Program-made: the position numbers and the translations under genes
Notes under the pieces: model-generated
What the model saw: only the letters and a program-made list of their open reading frames with translations
What the model was told of the DNA's origin: nothing
Databases searched by the model: none
Shown: piece after piece, positions 33,775-43,090 of the stretch
Numbering within the stretch: position 1 is the stretch's first letter
Layout: every line of letters starts with the position of its first letter
NCBI GenBank assembly: GCA_027491235.1
Contig: JAIXWO010000010.1
Location: forward strand, 124,001 to 188,000
From: Sphingomonadales bacterium
Lineage (GTDB): Bacteria; Pseudomonadota; Alphaproteobacteria; Sphingomonadales; Sphingomonadaceae
Length of the DNA: 64,000 nucleotides
Direction of reading: 5' to 3'

Positions 33775-35076
33775 ATGAAAACAGCATCCTACGCGCTTCT
33801 CGCGACCGCCGCCCTGACCGCCCCCGCTTTTGCGCAGGAGGCAGCACCTGCCCAGACCCACATCATGGCCGCGCGCATGGTGGATGTGCTGACAGGCAAG
33901 GTCGTTGAGTACCCGCTGATCACGGTGCAGGATGGCCGCATCGTCGCCATCGCGGACAGCCGCACGGTCAAGCTGGCGGCCAATGCCAAGGTCATTGATC
34001 TTGGCACCAAGACGCTGCTGCCCGGCCTTATCGACATGCATGTCCATCTGGATGGCCCCGCCGATATTGGCGGCTATCGCGGGCTGGAGTTTACTGACAG
34101 CTTCTGGGGGATGACCGCCGTCGGCAGCGCGCGGTCCATGCTTGATGCGGGCTTTACGACCATCCGGAATGTCGGTGCCGGCCACCGGAATGACATCGGG
34201 CTGAAACAGGCCATCGACAACGGCTATGCGGTCGGCCCGCGGATCGTTCCGGCAGGCTATGCCCTTGGCGCGACGGGGGGGCATTGCGATTCCACCTTCT
34301 TGCCGCCCAGCCTTGAAAAGGACCATAAGGAAGAAGGCATTGGCGATAGCATTGATGAGCTGCGCTATCAGGTCCGCCGCCAGCGCAAATATGGTGCGGA
34401 GGTCATCAAGATCTGCGCGACGGGTGGCGTCTTTTCCCGCAACACAGAACCGGGCCAGCAGCAGCTTTCCGAAGAGCATATGCGCGCCATTGCCGATGAA
34501 GCCCACCAATGGGGTATCCGCGTCGCCGCGCACGCCCATGGTGGCGACGGCATTAAGGCGGCGATCAAGGCAGGCATCGACACGATCGAACATGCAAGCC
34601 TTGTCGACGATGAAGGCATCAAGCTTGCCGTCGCGCGCAAGCAGCCTGTCTGGTTCTCAATGGATATCTACAACACCGACTACACCCAATCCGAAGGCAA
34701 GAAGAATGGCGTGCTGGAGGACAATCTGCGCAAGGACCGCGAAGTCGCCCAAATCCAACGCGACAATTTCCGCAAGGCGCACAAGGCCGGTGTCCGCATG
34801 GTCTTCGCCTCCGACGCCGGCGTGATGCCGCACGCGCTGGTCGGCGGTCAGTTCAAGGTGATGGTGCAATATGGCATGACGCCGCTGGAGGCCATTCAGG
34901 CCGCTACGCGTAACGCTGCACAGGCATTGGGCCGGGAAAAGGATGTGGGCGCGATTGCGGTGGGCCGCTACGCCGATATCATCGCGGTCGACGGCGATCC
35001 GCTAAGCGATGTCCGCGAACTCGAAAGCGTCGATGTCGTTATCAAGGGTGGCGAGCTGATCAAGGGCGACAAATGA
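33775..35076 (+). CDS. Exported amidohydrolase-family metal-dependent hydrolase
   Basis: The start is set at the ATG at 33775; a TTG two codons upstream is less likely. The 433-residue enzyme has a signal peptide ending in APAFAQ. It then shows the amidohydrolase core: PGLIDMHVHLDG (HxH metal ligands), KICATGGVFSRN (bridging Lys region), RVAAHAHGGDGI, TIEHASLVDD and VFASDAGV (Asp ligand), ending with the strand GRYADIIAVDGDPLSDV. It resembles the imidazolonepropionase-like or Xaa-Pro dipeptidase-like branch of periplasmic amidohydrolases. The substrate is unknown. The PAP2 gene overlaps its end by 4 bases. Confidence 0.88.
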   Translation: MKTASYALLATAALTAPAFAQEAAPAQTHIMAARMVDVLTGKVVEYPLITVQDGRIVAIADSRTVKLAANAKVIDLGTKTLLPGLIDMHVHLDGPADIGGYRGLEFTDSFWGMTAVGSARSMLDAGFTTIRNVGAGHRNDIGLKQAIDNGYAVGPRIVPAGYALGATGGHCDSTFLPPSLEKDHKEEGIGDSIDELRYQVRRQRKYGAEVIKICATGGVFSRNTEPGQQQLSEEHMRAIADEAHQWGIRVAAHAHGGDGIKAAIKAGIDTIEHASLVDDEGIKLAVARKQPVWFSMDIYNTDYTQSEGKKNGVLEDNLRKDREVAQIQRDNFRKAHKAGVRMVFASDAGVMPHALVGGQFKVMVQYGMTPLEAIQAATRNAAQALGREKDVGAIAVGRYADIIAVDGDPLSDVRELESVDVVIKGGELIKGDK

Positions 35077-35711
35077 AAACGCGCGGGGGCGCATTCGCGA
35101 CATCTCTGTTCCCCGGACTTGCCCTGATGGCGGCCGCGCTGCTGATCGGGCTGACGGTGGTGTGGTTCAAGATTGGTGGGCCGGTGGAGGCCGATGCCCT
35201 GCGCGCCATTGCCCTGCGCGAAGGGCGCACACCGGATTGGCTCATTTCACTGTTCCAATGGGTCACTTGGACCGGCGATGCGGCGCAACGGTCCATCGTG
35301 ATGATCGGCTTTGGTGCCTGGCTGCTTTGGCAACAGCGCGTGCGCGCGGCATTGGTGATGGTGATCTTCCCCTCTGTCGCAGGCGCAACGTCCAGCATTT
35401 TGAAGCAGCTTTACGCCCGCGACCGGCCAGATATCGTTCCGCATCTCGACACATTCGGCAATCTGTCCTTCCCCAGCGGACATGCGACCAATGCAATGGC
35501 GATCCTGCTGTTGGCCGCGCTGCTCGTCCCCGCGCGCAACCGCAGCATGTGGCTCTGCCTCGCGCTCGCAGGTGCCGCCGCGGTCGGACTCTCCCGCAAT
35601 TTGCTGGGTGTCCATTGGCCAAGCGATGTGGTGGCCGGATGGCTGTGGGGCGCAGGCTTTGCGCTCACCGGATATGCAACGGCGAGGCGCTTGGGGGACA
35701 TAAAACGCTGA
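35073..35711 (+). CDS. PAP2-family membrane phosphatase
   Basis: This 212-residue protein has about six membrane helices and the complete PAP2 catalytic signature: KQLYARDRP (K-x6-RP), FPSGHATNAMA (PSGH) and SRNLLGVHWPSDVVAG (SR-x5-H-x3-D). Family members dephosphorylate lipid phosphates such as phosphatidate or undecaprenyl pyrophosphate at the periplasmic face. The ATG overlaps the preceding stop (ATGA), so the two are co-translated. The lipid substrate cannot be told from sequence. Confidence 0.92.
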   Translation: MKTRGGAFATSLFPGLALMAAALLIGLTVVWFKIGGPVEADALRAIALREGRTPDWLISLFQWVTWTGDAAQRSIVMIGFGAWLLWQQRVRAALVMVIFPSVAGATSSILKQLYARDRPDIVPHLDTFGNLSFPSGHATNAMAILLLAALLVPARNRSMWLCLALAGAAAVGLSRNLLGVHWPSDVVAGWLWGAGFALTGYATARRLGDIKR

Positions 35712-35723
35712 ACTTGTTCAAAA

Positions 35724-35761
35724 TGCCCCAAAATGGGACTTAATAATGCCAAAATGGCATT
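35724..35761. repeat. Two related stem-loops upstream of the PEP-CTERM protease
   Basis: AATGCC-AAAAT-GGCATT (35745-35761) is a perfect 6-base-arm hairpin. A sister sequence TGCCCCAAAATGGGAC (35724-35739) precedes it. Both share the order AATGCC/AAAATGG. They lie between the PAP2 stop and the protease start and may be a terminator plus an operator, or a paired regulator site. Confidence 0.45.
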
Positions 35762-35856
35762 GACGGAATATTAACCCGATTTAATCTGGGTCCCAATCCA
35801 TTGGAGTCGCGGGGAACGGCGATTCCGGCGGGACACATTTTAAATCGGGGAAGACC

Positions 35857-37026
35857 ATGCACTCCAAAACCAAATTTACGCTTGCCCTGGCGGCAAGCGC
35901 AGCCTTCGCCCTTCCGCAGGCGGCAATGGCGCAAAGAACAGTCTCCGGCGGCTCCGGTGATCTGCAGTGGACCGCGACGCAACGCCTTGTTGGTCAGACG
36001 TCGACAGCAACCGCTGCTTTTGGCGGTGATCCGCTTTATTTCCCGAACCGTCCCGCCAACAACAGTGTTGTGGCGCTGATCATGGACTATGGTGCAGGTG
36101 GCCGCTTTATCTGTTCAGGTTCGCTTTCCTCTGACCGTCGCCACATCGTGACAGCGGCACACTGCGTCAGCAATGGTGCCGGCACGGCAAATCCGCTCAA
36201 GACGACGGCTTATTTCAGCAACAGCGCCAACCCAGACACCGTCCTCAGCAACGACCCGAGCTCCATCGCGATCGACATTTCGCAATACGCTGTCAACGCT
36301 GGCTACACCGGCGAAGTCATCGACCAGAACGATGTTGCGGTTCTGACACTCAAGTCGTTCGCCCCGAGCTTTGCCACGGGCTATGATATCGACTTCAGCG
36401 GCAACCTCACGGGATCGCAGTTTGAAATCGCTGGCGTGGGCGGTCGGTCTACCATCGGCGGCGCCTTTGGTGTCGACGCGGGCACGGGCCGTCTTCGTCA
36501 GGGTGGCAACATTTTCGACTATGCCTGGGGCAATTCGGCCTTTGGCGGCTTCTTCACCGATCTCGATGCCAATGGCGAAAACTTCTTCGGTACCGCCGAT
36601 GTGGAATTCTCCTACATCTCCGATTTTGACCGCAGCGGCTTCGCAGCCAACGACACGGCCTGCCGCATCGCAGCAGCCGTTGGCGCACCGTCTGGCTTTG
36701 GCTGCAACACGGGCATTGGCGCCCGCGAAGTGGGCGTTGCCGGTGGCGACTCGGGCGGACCGCAGTTCATCAACGGCAAGCTGGTGTCGGTCACGTCTTA
36801 TGGCCTGACCTTCGGAACGGCCTTTGGTGACTTCCGCGCGGGCCTCAACAGCTCATGGGGTGAATTCAACGGCTTCGTGCCGCTGTATATCCACAAGGAC
36901 TTCATTACGTCCGCCCTGTCCTCGGTTCCCGAACCCGCCAGCTGGGCGATGATGCTCGCCGGCTTCGGCATGATCGGTGGCGCTGTCCGCCGCAGCCGGA
37001 AGACAGTTGCGGCTCAGGCCGCTTAA
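35857..37026 (+). CDS. PEP-CTERM-anchored trypsin-like serine protease
   Basis: This 389-residue protein has a signal peptide ending PQAAMAQ. It then carries an S1-type protease with the full triad: His in HIVTAAHCVS, Asp in IDQNDVAVLTLK and Ser in VAGGDSGGPQF. The C-terminus has the sorting signal VPEPASWAMMLAGFGMIGG and an Arg-rich tail, so it would be exported and handled by an exosortase. GGGGAAG provides the ribosome binding site. No protease propeptide or inhibitor gene is seen. A good terminator follows. Confidence 0.93.
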   Translation: MHSKTKFTLALAASAAFALPQAAMAQRTVSGGSGDLQWTATQRLVGQTSTATAAFGGDPLYFPNRPANNSVVALIMDYGAGGRFICSGSLSSDRRHIVTAAHCVSNGAGTANPLKTTAYFSNSANPDTVLSNDPSSIAIDISQYAVNAGYTGEVIDQNDVAVLTLKSFAPSFATGYDIDFSGNLTGSQFEIAGVGGRSTIGGAFGVDAGTGRLRQGGNIFDYAWGNSAFGGFFTDLDANGENFFGTADVEFSYISDFDRSGFAANDTACRIAAAVGAPSGFGCNTGIGAREVGVAGGDSGGPQFINGKLVSVTSYGLTFGTAFGDFRAGLNSSWGEFNGFVPLYIHKDFITSALSSVPEPASWAMMLAGFGMIGGAVRRSRKTVAAQAA

Positions 37027-37050
37027 GGTCTGACGAGCTGACAGAATTGG

Positions 37051-37084
37051 GGCGGGCGAAGGCAACTTCGTCCGCCCTTTTCTA
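37051..37084 (+). terminator. Rho-independent terminator after the protease gene
   Basis: The stem GGCGGGCGAAG (37051-37061) pairs with CTTCGTCCGCC (37066-37076), with one wobble and a GCAA tetraloop, and is followed by CTTTTCT. It is 24 bases after the stop codon. Confidence 0.85.
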
Positions 37085-37110
37085 TTGGACTAGGACGAAA
37101 ACCGCGCATG

Positions 37111-37135
37111 AAAAAGGCCGCCAAAATGGCAGCCT
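37111..37135 (-). terminator. Rho-independent terminator for the PilZ gene
   Basis: On the minus strand AGGCTGCC-ATTTT-GGCGGCCT is followed by TTTTT. It lies 25 bases after the PilZ stop, back-to-back with the terminator of the convergent protease gene. Confidence 0.8.
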
Positions 37136-37159
37136 CTCCATCAGACATATGCCCTGAGA

Positions 37160-37498
37160 TCAGGCGAAGGCCGGCTGCGGCGCCAGACGTGACATGCCCA
37201 GTGTCTTGCCCAGTCGGGCGGCACTTACCGGGTTCACAAACTCTGCCTTCAACACGCCCTTTTGGCAGGACGATACTTTGGCGAGCATTGCTCCGGCCCC
37301 GGGCAGGCGCAGGCGAACCAGTGCACCCCTTTTCAGGGGAAGGGAAAACTTGGCCTCAAAACCCAATTCCGAAATGTTGGACACAAGAATATCGCATCCA
37401 TGGAAGCTCAAGATATCAGACTTCAGGCGCGACCCGTCACAGGGCGCAGCTTCCATCCCCGACGGCGTCTGCAACGCCAGTCTACCCGCAATACGCAT
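37160..37498 (-). CDS. PilZ-domain protein
   Basis: This 112-residue single-domain protein keeps the PilZ strand order, with LVSNISELGFEAKF (the S-x-x-G region, here with E and L), LKRGALVRLRLPGAG and KVSSCQKGVLKAEF. The N-terminal RxxxR c-di-GMP-binding motif is not evident, and the D/N-x-S-x-x-G motif is only partly kept (NISELG). Nucleotide binding is therefore doubtful, as in many short alphaproteobacterial PilZ proteins. It is monocistronic. Confidence 0.75.
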   Translation of the reverse strand: MRIAGRLALQTPSGMEAAPCDGSRLKSDILSFHGCDILVSNISELGFEAKFSLPLKRGALVRLRLPGAGAMLAKVSSCQKGVLKAEFVNPVSAARLGKTLGMSRLAPQPAFA

Positions 37499-37709
37499 AT
37501 ACGACCCTTATCTCACCGTCCCTAAGGGACGCCCACCCGCGCATCGGTCGCTATTGCGACTCGCTAGAGCAAGCCATTGGAGGCTGATGTTCTCACGCCA
37601 TTGAGTCAAGAGTTATCCACAGGGTAGCCGTCAGTCACACGACCCCTTCCGTATACGTCAATTTATGATAGCATCCCCTTCAAAGATAAAATCTTAGGAG
37701 AGTCGGAAC

Positions 37710-39449
37710 ATGCATGATCTGGTCATTCGCGGCGGCACAGTCGTCGACGGCAGCGGCGGCAAGCCCTTCACAGCAGACGTGGCGGTCGATGGCGGCCTCA
37801 TCACCCTCGTCGGCAAGGTCGAGGCCAAAGGCCACGAAGAGATCGATGCAACCGGCCTGATCGTGACCCCCGGCTTTGTTGACGTCCACACCCATTATGA
37901 CGGCCAAGCCACATGGGATGCGGAAATGGCGCCCTCCAGCTGGCACGGCGTGACCACGGTCGTCATGGGCAATTGCGGCGTCGGCTTTGCCCCTGCGCGG
38001 CCAGACCGCCACGAATGGCTCATCAGCCTGATGGAAGGCGTGGAGGACATTCCCGGCACCGCGCTTGCTGAGGGCATGAAGTGGGATTGGGAAACCTTCC
38101 CCGAATATCTCGACGCGCTGGAACGCCTGCCCCGCACCGTCGATGTCGGCACGCACGTGCCGCACGGCGCCGTCCGCGCCTATGTGCTGGGTGACCGCGA
38201 ACAGCACGGCGCCATCCCCACGGACGAAGACGTCGCGGAAATGTCGCGCATCGTGGAAGAAGGCGTCCGCGCCGGCGCGCTCGGCTTCTCGACATCGCGC
38301 ACTGTGTTGCACAAATCCGTCGATGGCGAACTCGTCCCCGGCACGACAGCGACGGCGGAAGAACTCGTCGCCATTGGCCGCGCCATGGGCCGGGTGGGCT
38401 ATGGCGTCTTCGAAATGGCATCGGACATGCGCCGCGAATGGAATGAATTTGGCTGGATGGGCCAATTGAGCCGCGAGACGGGCCTGCCCGTCACCTTCGC
38501 CGCGCTCCAGTCCATCGCCAAGGAACTGCCCCTTGAAGAGCAGATCAGCGAGATGCGCGCGCAGAATGACAATGGCGCCAATATCGTCGCCCAAATCGCG
38601 CTGCGCGGCAACGGCATCATCATGGCCTGGCAAGGCACGGTACATCCGTTCCGCTTCAAGCCTTCCTGGGCAGAGATTGAAGGCCTGCCCTGGGACCAGC
38701 AGCTCGCCAAGTTGAAGGACCCCGCCTTCAAGGCACGCATGGTGTCCGAAGAGTCAGTCATCCCCGAAAGCGACATTGCGGACTTCCTCAACATCGTCGC
38801 CAATGGCTGGTTCACCCATTACGAAATGGACCCGGACTTCAACTATGAACCGACCGCTGATGAAAGCGTGCTCGCCCGTGCGACCGCAGCCGGGCAATCA
38901 GCGGCTGAATATGGCTATGACCTGCTGATGAAGGATGAGGGCAAGGGCTTCATCTACTTCCCCATCCTCAACTACCGCGACGGTAATCTCGACTTCCTTG
39001 AAGATCTTCAGGCGTCGGACGACACCGTCAACTCGCTGTCCGATGGCGGCGCGCATTGCGGCACCATCTGCGATGCGGCCTCGCCCACCTTCATGCTCCA
39101 GCATTGGGTACGCGACCGGAAAAAGGCGCGCATCAGCCTAGAAGTCGCCATCAAGCGCCAGTGCCGCGATACGGCCATCCTCTATGGCCTGCACGATCGT
39201 GGCCTCGTGATGCCCGGCATGCTCGCCGACCTCAATGTCATCGACATGGACCGGCTGAAGCTCGGCAAGCCTTGGCTCGCTTTTGATCTTCCCGCAGGCG
39301 GCAAGCGCCTTCTGCAAAAGGCGGATGGCTATGTGGCGACGATCAAGTCCGGCCAAGTCACCTTCCGTGAAGGCGTGATGCAGGGGGCAACCCCCGGCAT
39401 CGTCATCCGCGGTCCGCAGACTGCGGAGATGGCGCTGGCGGCGGAGTAG
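37710..39449 (+). CDS. N-acyl-D-amino-acid deacylase-like amidohydrolase
   Basis: This 579-residue enzyme of the amidohydrolase superfamily (D-aminoacylase branch) has [19 protein letters not shown] (metal-binding HxH), [29 protein letters not shown], and [15 protein letters not shown] with the conserved Asp and His near the end. The region [21 protein letters not shown] is the C-terminal beta-domain return. GGAGAG precedes the ATG at 37710. There is no signal peptide, so it is cytoplasmic. The exact substrate (N-acyl amino acid, dihydropyrimidine-like or other) is uncertain. A REP-like element follows the gene. Confidence 0.88.
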   Translation: MHDLVIRGGTVVDGSGGKPFTADVAVDGGLITLVGKVEAKGHEEIDATGLIVTPGFVDVHTHYDGQATWDAEMAPSSWHGVTTVVMGNCGVGFAPARPDRHEWLISLMEGVEDIPGTALAEGMKWDWETFPEYLDALERLPRTVDVGTHVPHGAVRAYVLGDREQHGAIPTDEDVAEMSRIVEEGVRAGALGFSTSRTVLHKSVDGELVPGTTATAEELVAIGRAMGRVGYGVFEMASDMRREWNEFGWMGQLSRETGLPVTFAALQSIAKELPLEEQISEMRAQNDNGANIVAQIALRGNGIIMAWQGTVHPFRFKPSWAEIEGLPWDQQLAKLKDPAFKARMVSEESVIPESDIADFLNIVANGWFTHYEMDPDFNYEPTADESVLARATAAGQSAAEYGYDLLMKDEGKGFIYFPILNYRDGNLDFLEDLQASDDTVNSLSDGGAHCGTICDAASPTFMLQHWVRDRKKARISLEVAIKRQCRDTAILYGLHDRGLVMPGMLADLNVIDMDRLKLGKPWLAFDLPAGGKRLLQKADGYVATIKSGQVTFREGVMQGATPGIVIRGPQTAEMALAAE

Positions 39450-39500
39450 AGGTCACCATTCCTCCCCAATGTTTGGGCTGATCGGTAGCCCTCCTCAACC

Positions 39501-39585
39501 GCTCACCCTGAGCTTGTCGAAGGGCTGTCCTTCCTGTTCACCGAAACAAGAAGGACAGGGCTTCGACAGGCTCAGCCCAAACGGG
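39501..39585. repeat. REP-like palindrome pair
   Basis: ACCCTGAGCTTGTCGAAGGG (left) and CTTCGACAGGCTCAGCCC (right) are inverted units around a second hairpin made of TGTCCTTCCTGTTC/GAAACAAGAAGGACA. They lie between the deacylase-like gene and the ferredoxin reductase gene. Confidence 0.8.
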
Positions 39586-39672
39586 ATGCAAGGGGAGCAC
39601 CACTCCCCCCTTGCACTCCCGCCCGCCCCCGCTAGCATCCTTGAATATAAGAAGATGTGAGGAGCGTTCGGG

Positions 39673-40980
39673 ATGCGGCATATCGCGGTGGTGGGGTCCG
39701 GTCCGGCAGGATATTACACAGCCGAAGCTGCACAGAAGAAGTTTGGCGACGACGTCCGCATCGACATCATAGACCGCCTGCCCGTTCCCTATGGCCTCAT
39801 CCGCTTTGGCGTCGCGCCGGACCATCAATCAATCAAGGGCGTGTCCAAGCGCTATGAGGCGGTGAACCTTAGTGAGAATGTCCGCTTTGTCGGCAATGTG
39901 ACTGTCGGCCGCGATGTCAGCATTGAAGAACTCCAGTCGCTTTACGACGCCGTCGTGCTGGCGACAGGTGCGCCTGCGGACCGGAAGATGGGCATTGCGG
40001 GAGAAGACCTGCCCGGTGTTGTCGGCTCGGCCGCCTTTGTCGGCTGGTATAATGGCCACCCCGATTTCGCGGACCTAAACCCTGACATTGAAGGGCCGGG
40101 CGCGGTCATCGTCGGGAATGGCAATGTCGCGCTGGATGTCGCCCGCATCCTTTCTAAGACGCGTGACGAGTTTCACGGTGCCGATATCGTCGACCATGCG
40201 CTGGATAAGCTCGACCATTCGGGCATCCGCCGGATCACCTTCCTTGGGCGGCGCGGACCGCACCAGATTGCCATGACACCCAAGGAATTGGGGGAACTTG
40301 GTCACCTGACGCGGGCGACGCCGATTGTCGACGCAGCCGACCTGCCTCCGGTGGGGGATGATGCCCTGCTGGAACCCGGTATGCGCAAGTCGGTGGCCCA
40401 TCTTCGGGAGTTCGCCGCCAACGCCGACACCCCCAAAGACATTGCCGTCGAATTTGATTTCTTTGCGATGCCCGTCGCGCTGGAAGGCGATGGCCGCGTT
40501 GAGCGCATGATCGTGGAACGGACGCGCCTTGATGCGGATCTGCGGTCGGTGCCAACTGGTGAGCGCTACGTTATCCCCTGCCGGCTGGTCGTTGCCTGTA
40601 TCGGCTATCAGACCCCGCCGATTGACGGCGTCCCCTATGAACATGGCAGAGGACGCTTCGCCAATGATGAAGGGCGCATATTGCCGGGGCTTTACTGCGT
40701 CGGCTGGGCGCGCCGTGGCCCCAGCGGCACAATCGGGACGAACCGGCCCGATGGCTTTGCGATTGTCGACCTGATCGCCGAGGATATCACCGACAGCAGT
40801 AGCAAGTTTGGCCGCCCGGCGCTGGACGCGCTGCTTGAGGGCCGGGGCGTGGACATCGTCACCTTCCGTGACTGGCAGAATATCGACAAGGCCGAGATCG
40901 CGCGTGCCCGCGACGGCGCGCCCCGGGAAAAGTTTGTCGCCGTGGATGACATGATCGCAGCAAAAAAGGCTGCCGGATAA
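39673..40980 (+). CDS. Ferredoxin/adrenodoxin-type NADP reductase (FprA-like)
   Basis: This 435-residue FAD enzyme has the glutathione-reductase-like two-domain fold: VVGSGPAGYYTAEAA at the N-terminus, the family-specific LPVPYGLIRFGVAPDHQSIK, the NADP-binding GNGNVALDVARIL, and FLGRRGPHQIAMTPKEL. The C-terminal YCVGWARRGPSGTIGTNRPD binds FAD. It is the class that passes electrons from NADPH to ferredoxins for cytochrome P450s and other acceptors. No ferredoxin or P450 is in the window. GTGAGGAG gives a good ribosome binding site. Confidence 0.92.
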   Translation: MRHIAVVGSGPAGYYTAEAAQKKFGDDVRIDIIDRLPVPYGLIRFGVAPDHQSIKGVSKRYEAVNLSENVRFVGNVTVGRDVSIEELQSLYDAVVLATGAPADRKMGIAGEDLPGVVGSAAFVGWYNGHPDFADLNPDIEGPGAVIVGNGNVALDVARILSKTRDEFHGADIVDHALDKLDHSGIRRITFLGRRGPHQIAMTPKELGELGHLTRATPIVDAADLPPVGDDALLEPGMRKSVAHLREFAANADTPKDIAVEFDFFAMPVALEGDGRVERMIVERTRLDADLRSVPTGERYVIPCRLVVACIGYQTPPIDGVPYEHGRGRFANDEGRILPGLYCVGWARRGPSGTIGTNRPDGFAIVDLIAEDITDSSSKFGRPALDALLEGRGVDIVTFRDWQNIDKAEIARARDGAPREKFVAVDDMIAAKKAAG

Positions 40981-41054
40981 ATGACATCGACTGTTCTACT
41001 TGAATAATACAGTGTTTCGTTCCATCTATAGGGCAGATTTGCAAGGAGATGCCC

Positions 41055-42251
41055 GTGGCAACGACTGTCGAGGACGCTGGACTCACATTGACCGCACCTG
41101 ATCCGGTGCCGGTCGTCGCGCCCGCCAAGGCGGCGGGGCTGGTGCCGATTGACGATACGAAGAAGTCGGCGCTGGAAGAGAAGGCCGAGGCCTTTGTGGC
41201 CGAACTCGTTGTGCTGGATGCGAACTCGCCTGAGTTTGGCAAGAAGGTCGATCAACTCGTCAACATGGGTCGACGCGAAATTGCCGATGCCGCCGGCCAG
41301 TCCAACCGCTTCCTCGACCGGCCCGTCCGCGCGATGGATCAGGACTCAACCGTTGGCGCGAACCTTGCGGAATTGCGCCGCACGATTGAAGACCTCGACC
41401 CCGGCAAGAAGGACGATCTGTTCACCCGCAAAAAGCTGTTCGGGATCATCCCTTATGGCAGCAAGCTGCGCGATTATTTTGACAGCTACAAATCCAGCCA
41501 GGGGCATATCGCCTCCATTCTGTCCCACCTCGCCTCTGGCAAGGATGAACTGCTGAAGGACAATGCCGCCATTGATGTGGAGCGCCAGACGCTCTGGGCC
41601 GCCATGGGCAGGCTGGAACAGATGATCCTTGTGTCCAAGGCCCTCGATACCAAGCTGGAAACGAGCGCCGCCGACATTGAAATCAATGACCCCGCCAAGG
41701 CCAAGGCGATCCGCGAGACGGCGCTCTTCTACACGCGCCAGCGCACGCAGGACCTGCTCACGCAAATGGCCGTCACCGTGCAGGGCTATCTCGCGCTTGA
41801 TCTCGTGAAGAAGAACAATGTGGAGCTGATCAAGGGCGTCGACCGCGCCTCGACAACCACCGTCTCTGCCTTGCGGACCGCTGTGACCGTCGCGCAGGCG
41901 CTGGTCGGGCAGAAGCTGGTGCTCGATCAGATCACCGCGCTGAACACCACGACGGCCAACATCATCGATTCCACCGGCGAGATGCTGAAAAACCAGACGG
42001 CGCGCATCCACGAACAGGCGGCGAGCTCGACCATCCCTGTCGAAACGCTCCAGCGCGCCTTCCAGAACATCTATCTGACGATGGATCAGATCGACACCTT
42101 CAAGGCGAAGGCACTGATCTCCATGAAAACCACGGTCGATACGCTGGGAGACGAGGTCGAGAAGTCCAAGGGCTATATCGCCCGTGCTGAGGGCCAAGCG
42201 CAGGCCGCGATCGAGGCCAGCGCGCCCAATCCCTTCGCACCGGTCGAATAA
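41055..42251 (+). CDS. telA: TelA-family protein (toxic anion/envelope stress)
   Basis: The start is placed at the GTG at 41055, because the AAGGAG ribosome binding site touches the ATG at 41049 but lies at good spacing from this GTG. The 398-residue protein is nearly all helical and has the TelA signatures FGIIPYGSKLRDYFDSYKSS, RQRTQDLLTQMAVTVQGYLAL, ALRTAVTVAQALVGQKLVLDQI and NTTTANIIDSTGEML. TelA proteins were linked to tellurite and colicin tolerance, but their mechanism is unclear. It is followed by an XpaC-like gene, a pairing seen in many bacteria. Confidence 0.92.
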   Translation: MATTVEDAGLTLTAPDPVPVVAPAKAAGLVPIDDTKKSALEEKAEAFVAELVVLDANSPEFGKKVDQLVNMGRREIADAAGQSNRFLDRPVRAMDQDSTVGANLAELRRTIEDLDPGKKDDLFTRKKLFGIIPYGSKLRDYFDSYKSSQGHIASILSHLASGKDELLKDNAAIDVERQTLWAAMGRLEQMILVSKALDTKLETSAADIEINDPAKAKAIRETALFYTRQRTQDLLTQMAVTVQGYLALDLVKKNNVELIKGVDRASTTTVSALRTAVTVAQALVGQKLVLDQITALNTTTANIIDSTGEMLKNQTARIHEQAASSTIPVETLQRAFQNIYLTMDQIDTFKAKALISMKTTVDTLGDEVEKSKGYIARAEGQAQAAIEASAPNPFAPVE

Positions 42252-42260
42252 GGGGCGGCG

Positions 42261-42956
42261 ATGCGCAGCGAAGACGTTCTGGCCCGGGCGGAAGCCGCAC
42301 TCCAGCGGCATGGCGGCCAATCCCGCCTGCAGCAGCGCGCCATCCGCCGCCTGGTCAACAGCGGTAAGATCAAGGCCAAGCGCGTTCTCTGGCTGTCGCT
42401 TGCCTTTCTGATCGGCGTGCCTGCCTTTGCGATGCTCATCAGCCCGATTGGTATCATGGGCTTTTTGCTCAGTGTCATGCTGTTCTTCGGACTGGCGCTG
42501 GCCGCAATCATCCTGCCCGCCGGCTTGCGCGTGGATCCCGAGCGGCTGCCGACAGCGCCGCTCAAGTCGCTCCCACTGACGACAGAGGTCTGGCTTGCCG
42601 GGCAACGCCGCGCCTTGCCACCACCGGCCCAAAGGCTGGCGGACTCCATCGGCGTCAAGCTGGAACAGCTGACACCCCAGTTGCAGGCGCTGGATGAAAA
42701 GGAACCAGCCGCGCTCGAAATCCGCCGCCTGATCGCGGACGAACTGCCTGAGCTCGTCAACGGCTATCTGCGCGTGCCCGATCATTTGCGGCGCGACGGA
42801 CTGAATGGCATGAGCCCGGACAAGCAGCTCGTTGAAGGCCTCAACGTTGTGGAAAGCGAACTCCAGCGGATGAGCGAACAGATCGCTTCAGGCGACCTGC
42901 AACGCATCGCGACGCAGAGCCGGTATCTGGAACTGAAATATCAGGGGATGGAATAG
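42261..42956 (+). CDS. XpaC-like membrane protein
   Basis: This 231-residue protein has a basic N-terminus (about 1-40) and two adjacent membrane helices (VLWLSLAFLIGVPAFAMLI and GFLLSVMLFFGLALAAIIL). A helical C-terminal domain of about 130 residues follows (LADSIGVKLEQLTPQLQAL, ESELQRMSEQIASGDLQRI). This architecture and the position 9 bases after telA match the XpaC/TelA gene pair. The product probably works with TelA at the inner membrane. Function is unproven. Confidence 0.75.
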   Translation: MRSEDVLARAEAALQRHGGQSRLQQRAIRRLVNSGKIKAKRVLWLSLAFLIGVPAFAMLISPIGIMGFLLSVMLFFGLALAAIILPAGLRVDPERLPTAPLKSLPLTTEVWLAGQRRALPPPAQRLADSIGVKLEQLTPQLQALDEKEPAALEIRRLIADELPELVNGYLRVPDHLRRDGLNGMSPDKQLVEGLNVVESELQRMSEQIASGDLQRIATQSRYLELKYQGME

Positions 42957-42971
42957 GGTTTCGCCCCCTCT

Positions 42972-43073
42972 CGTCATGCTGAACTTGTTTCAGCATAACA
43001 GAGCGGCGCCTCTCATATGGTCGGTGTAGACTGCCCCATGCCCGTTATCCCGAAACAAGTTCGGGATGACGAA
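42972..43073. repeat. Repeat pair of the GAACTTGTTTCAG family
   Basis: CGTCATGCTGAACTTGTTTCAGCA at the left and the mirrored TCCCGAAACAAGTTCGGGATGACG at the right enclose 50 bases of spacer. This is the same family as 44726-44840 and distinct from the CTTCGACAAG family. It sits between the XpaC-like gene and the convergent 32-residue frame. Confidence 0.8.
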
Positions 43074-43090
43074 AGAAGAGAATACCCCCC

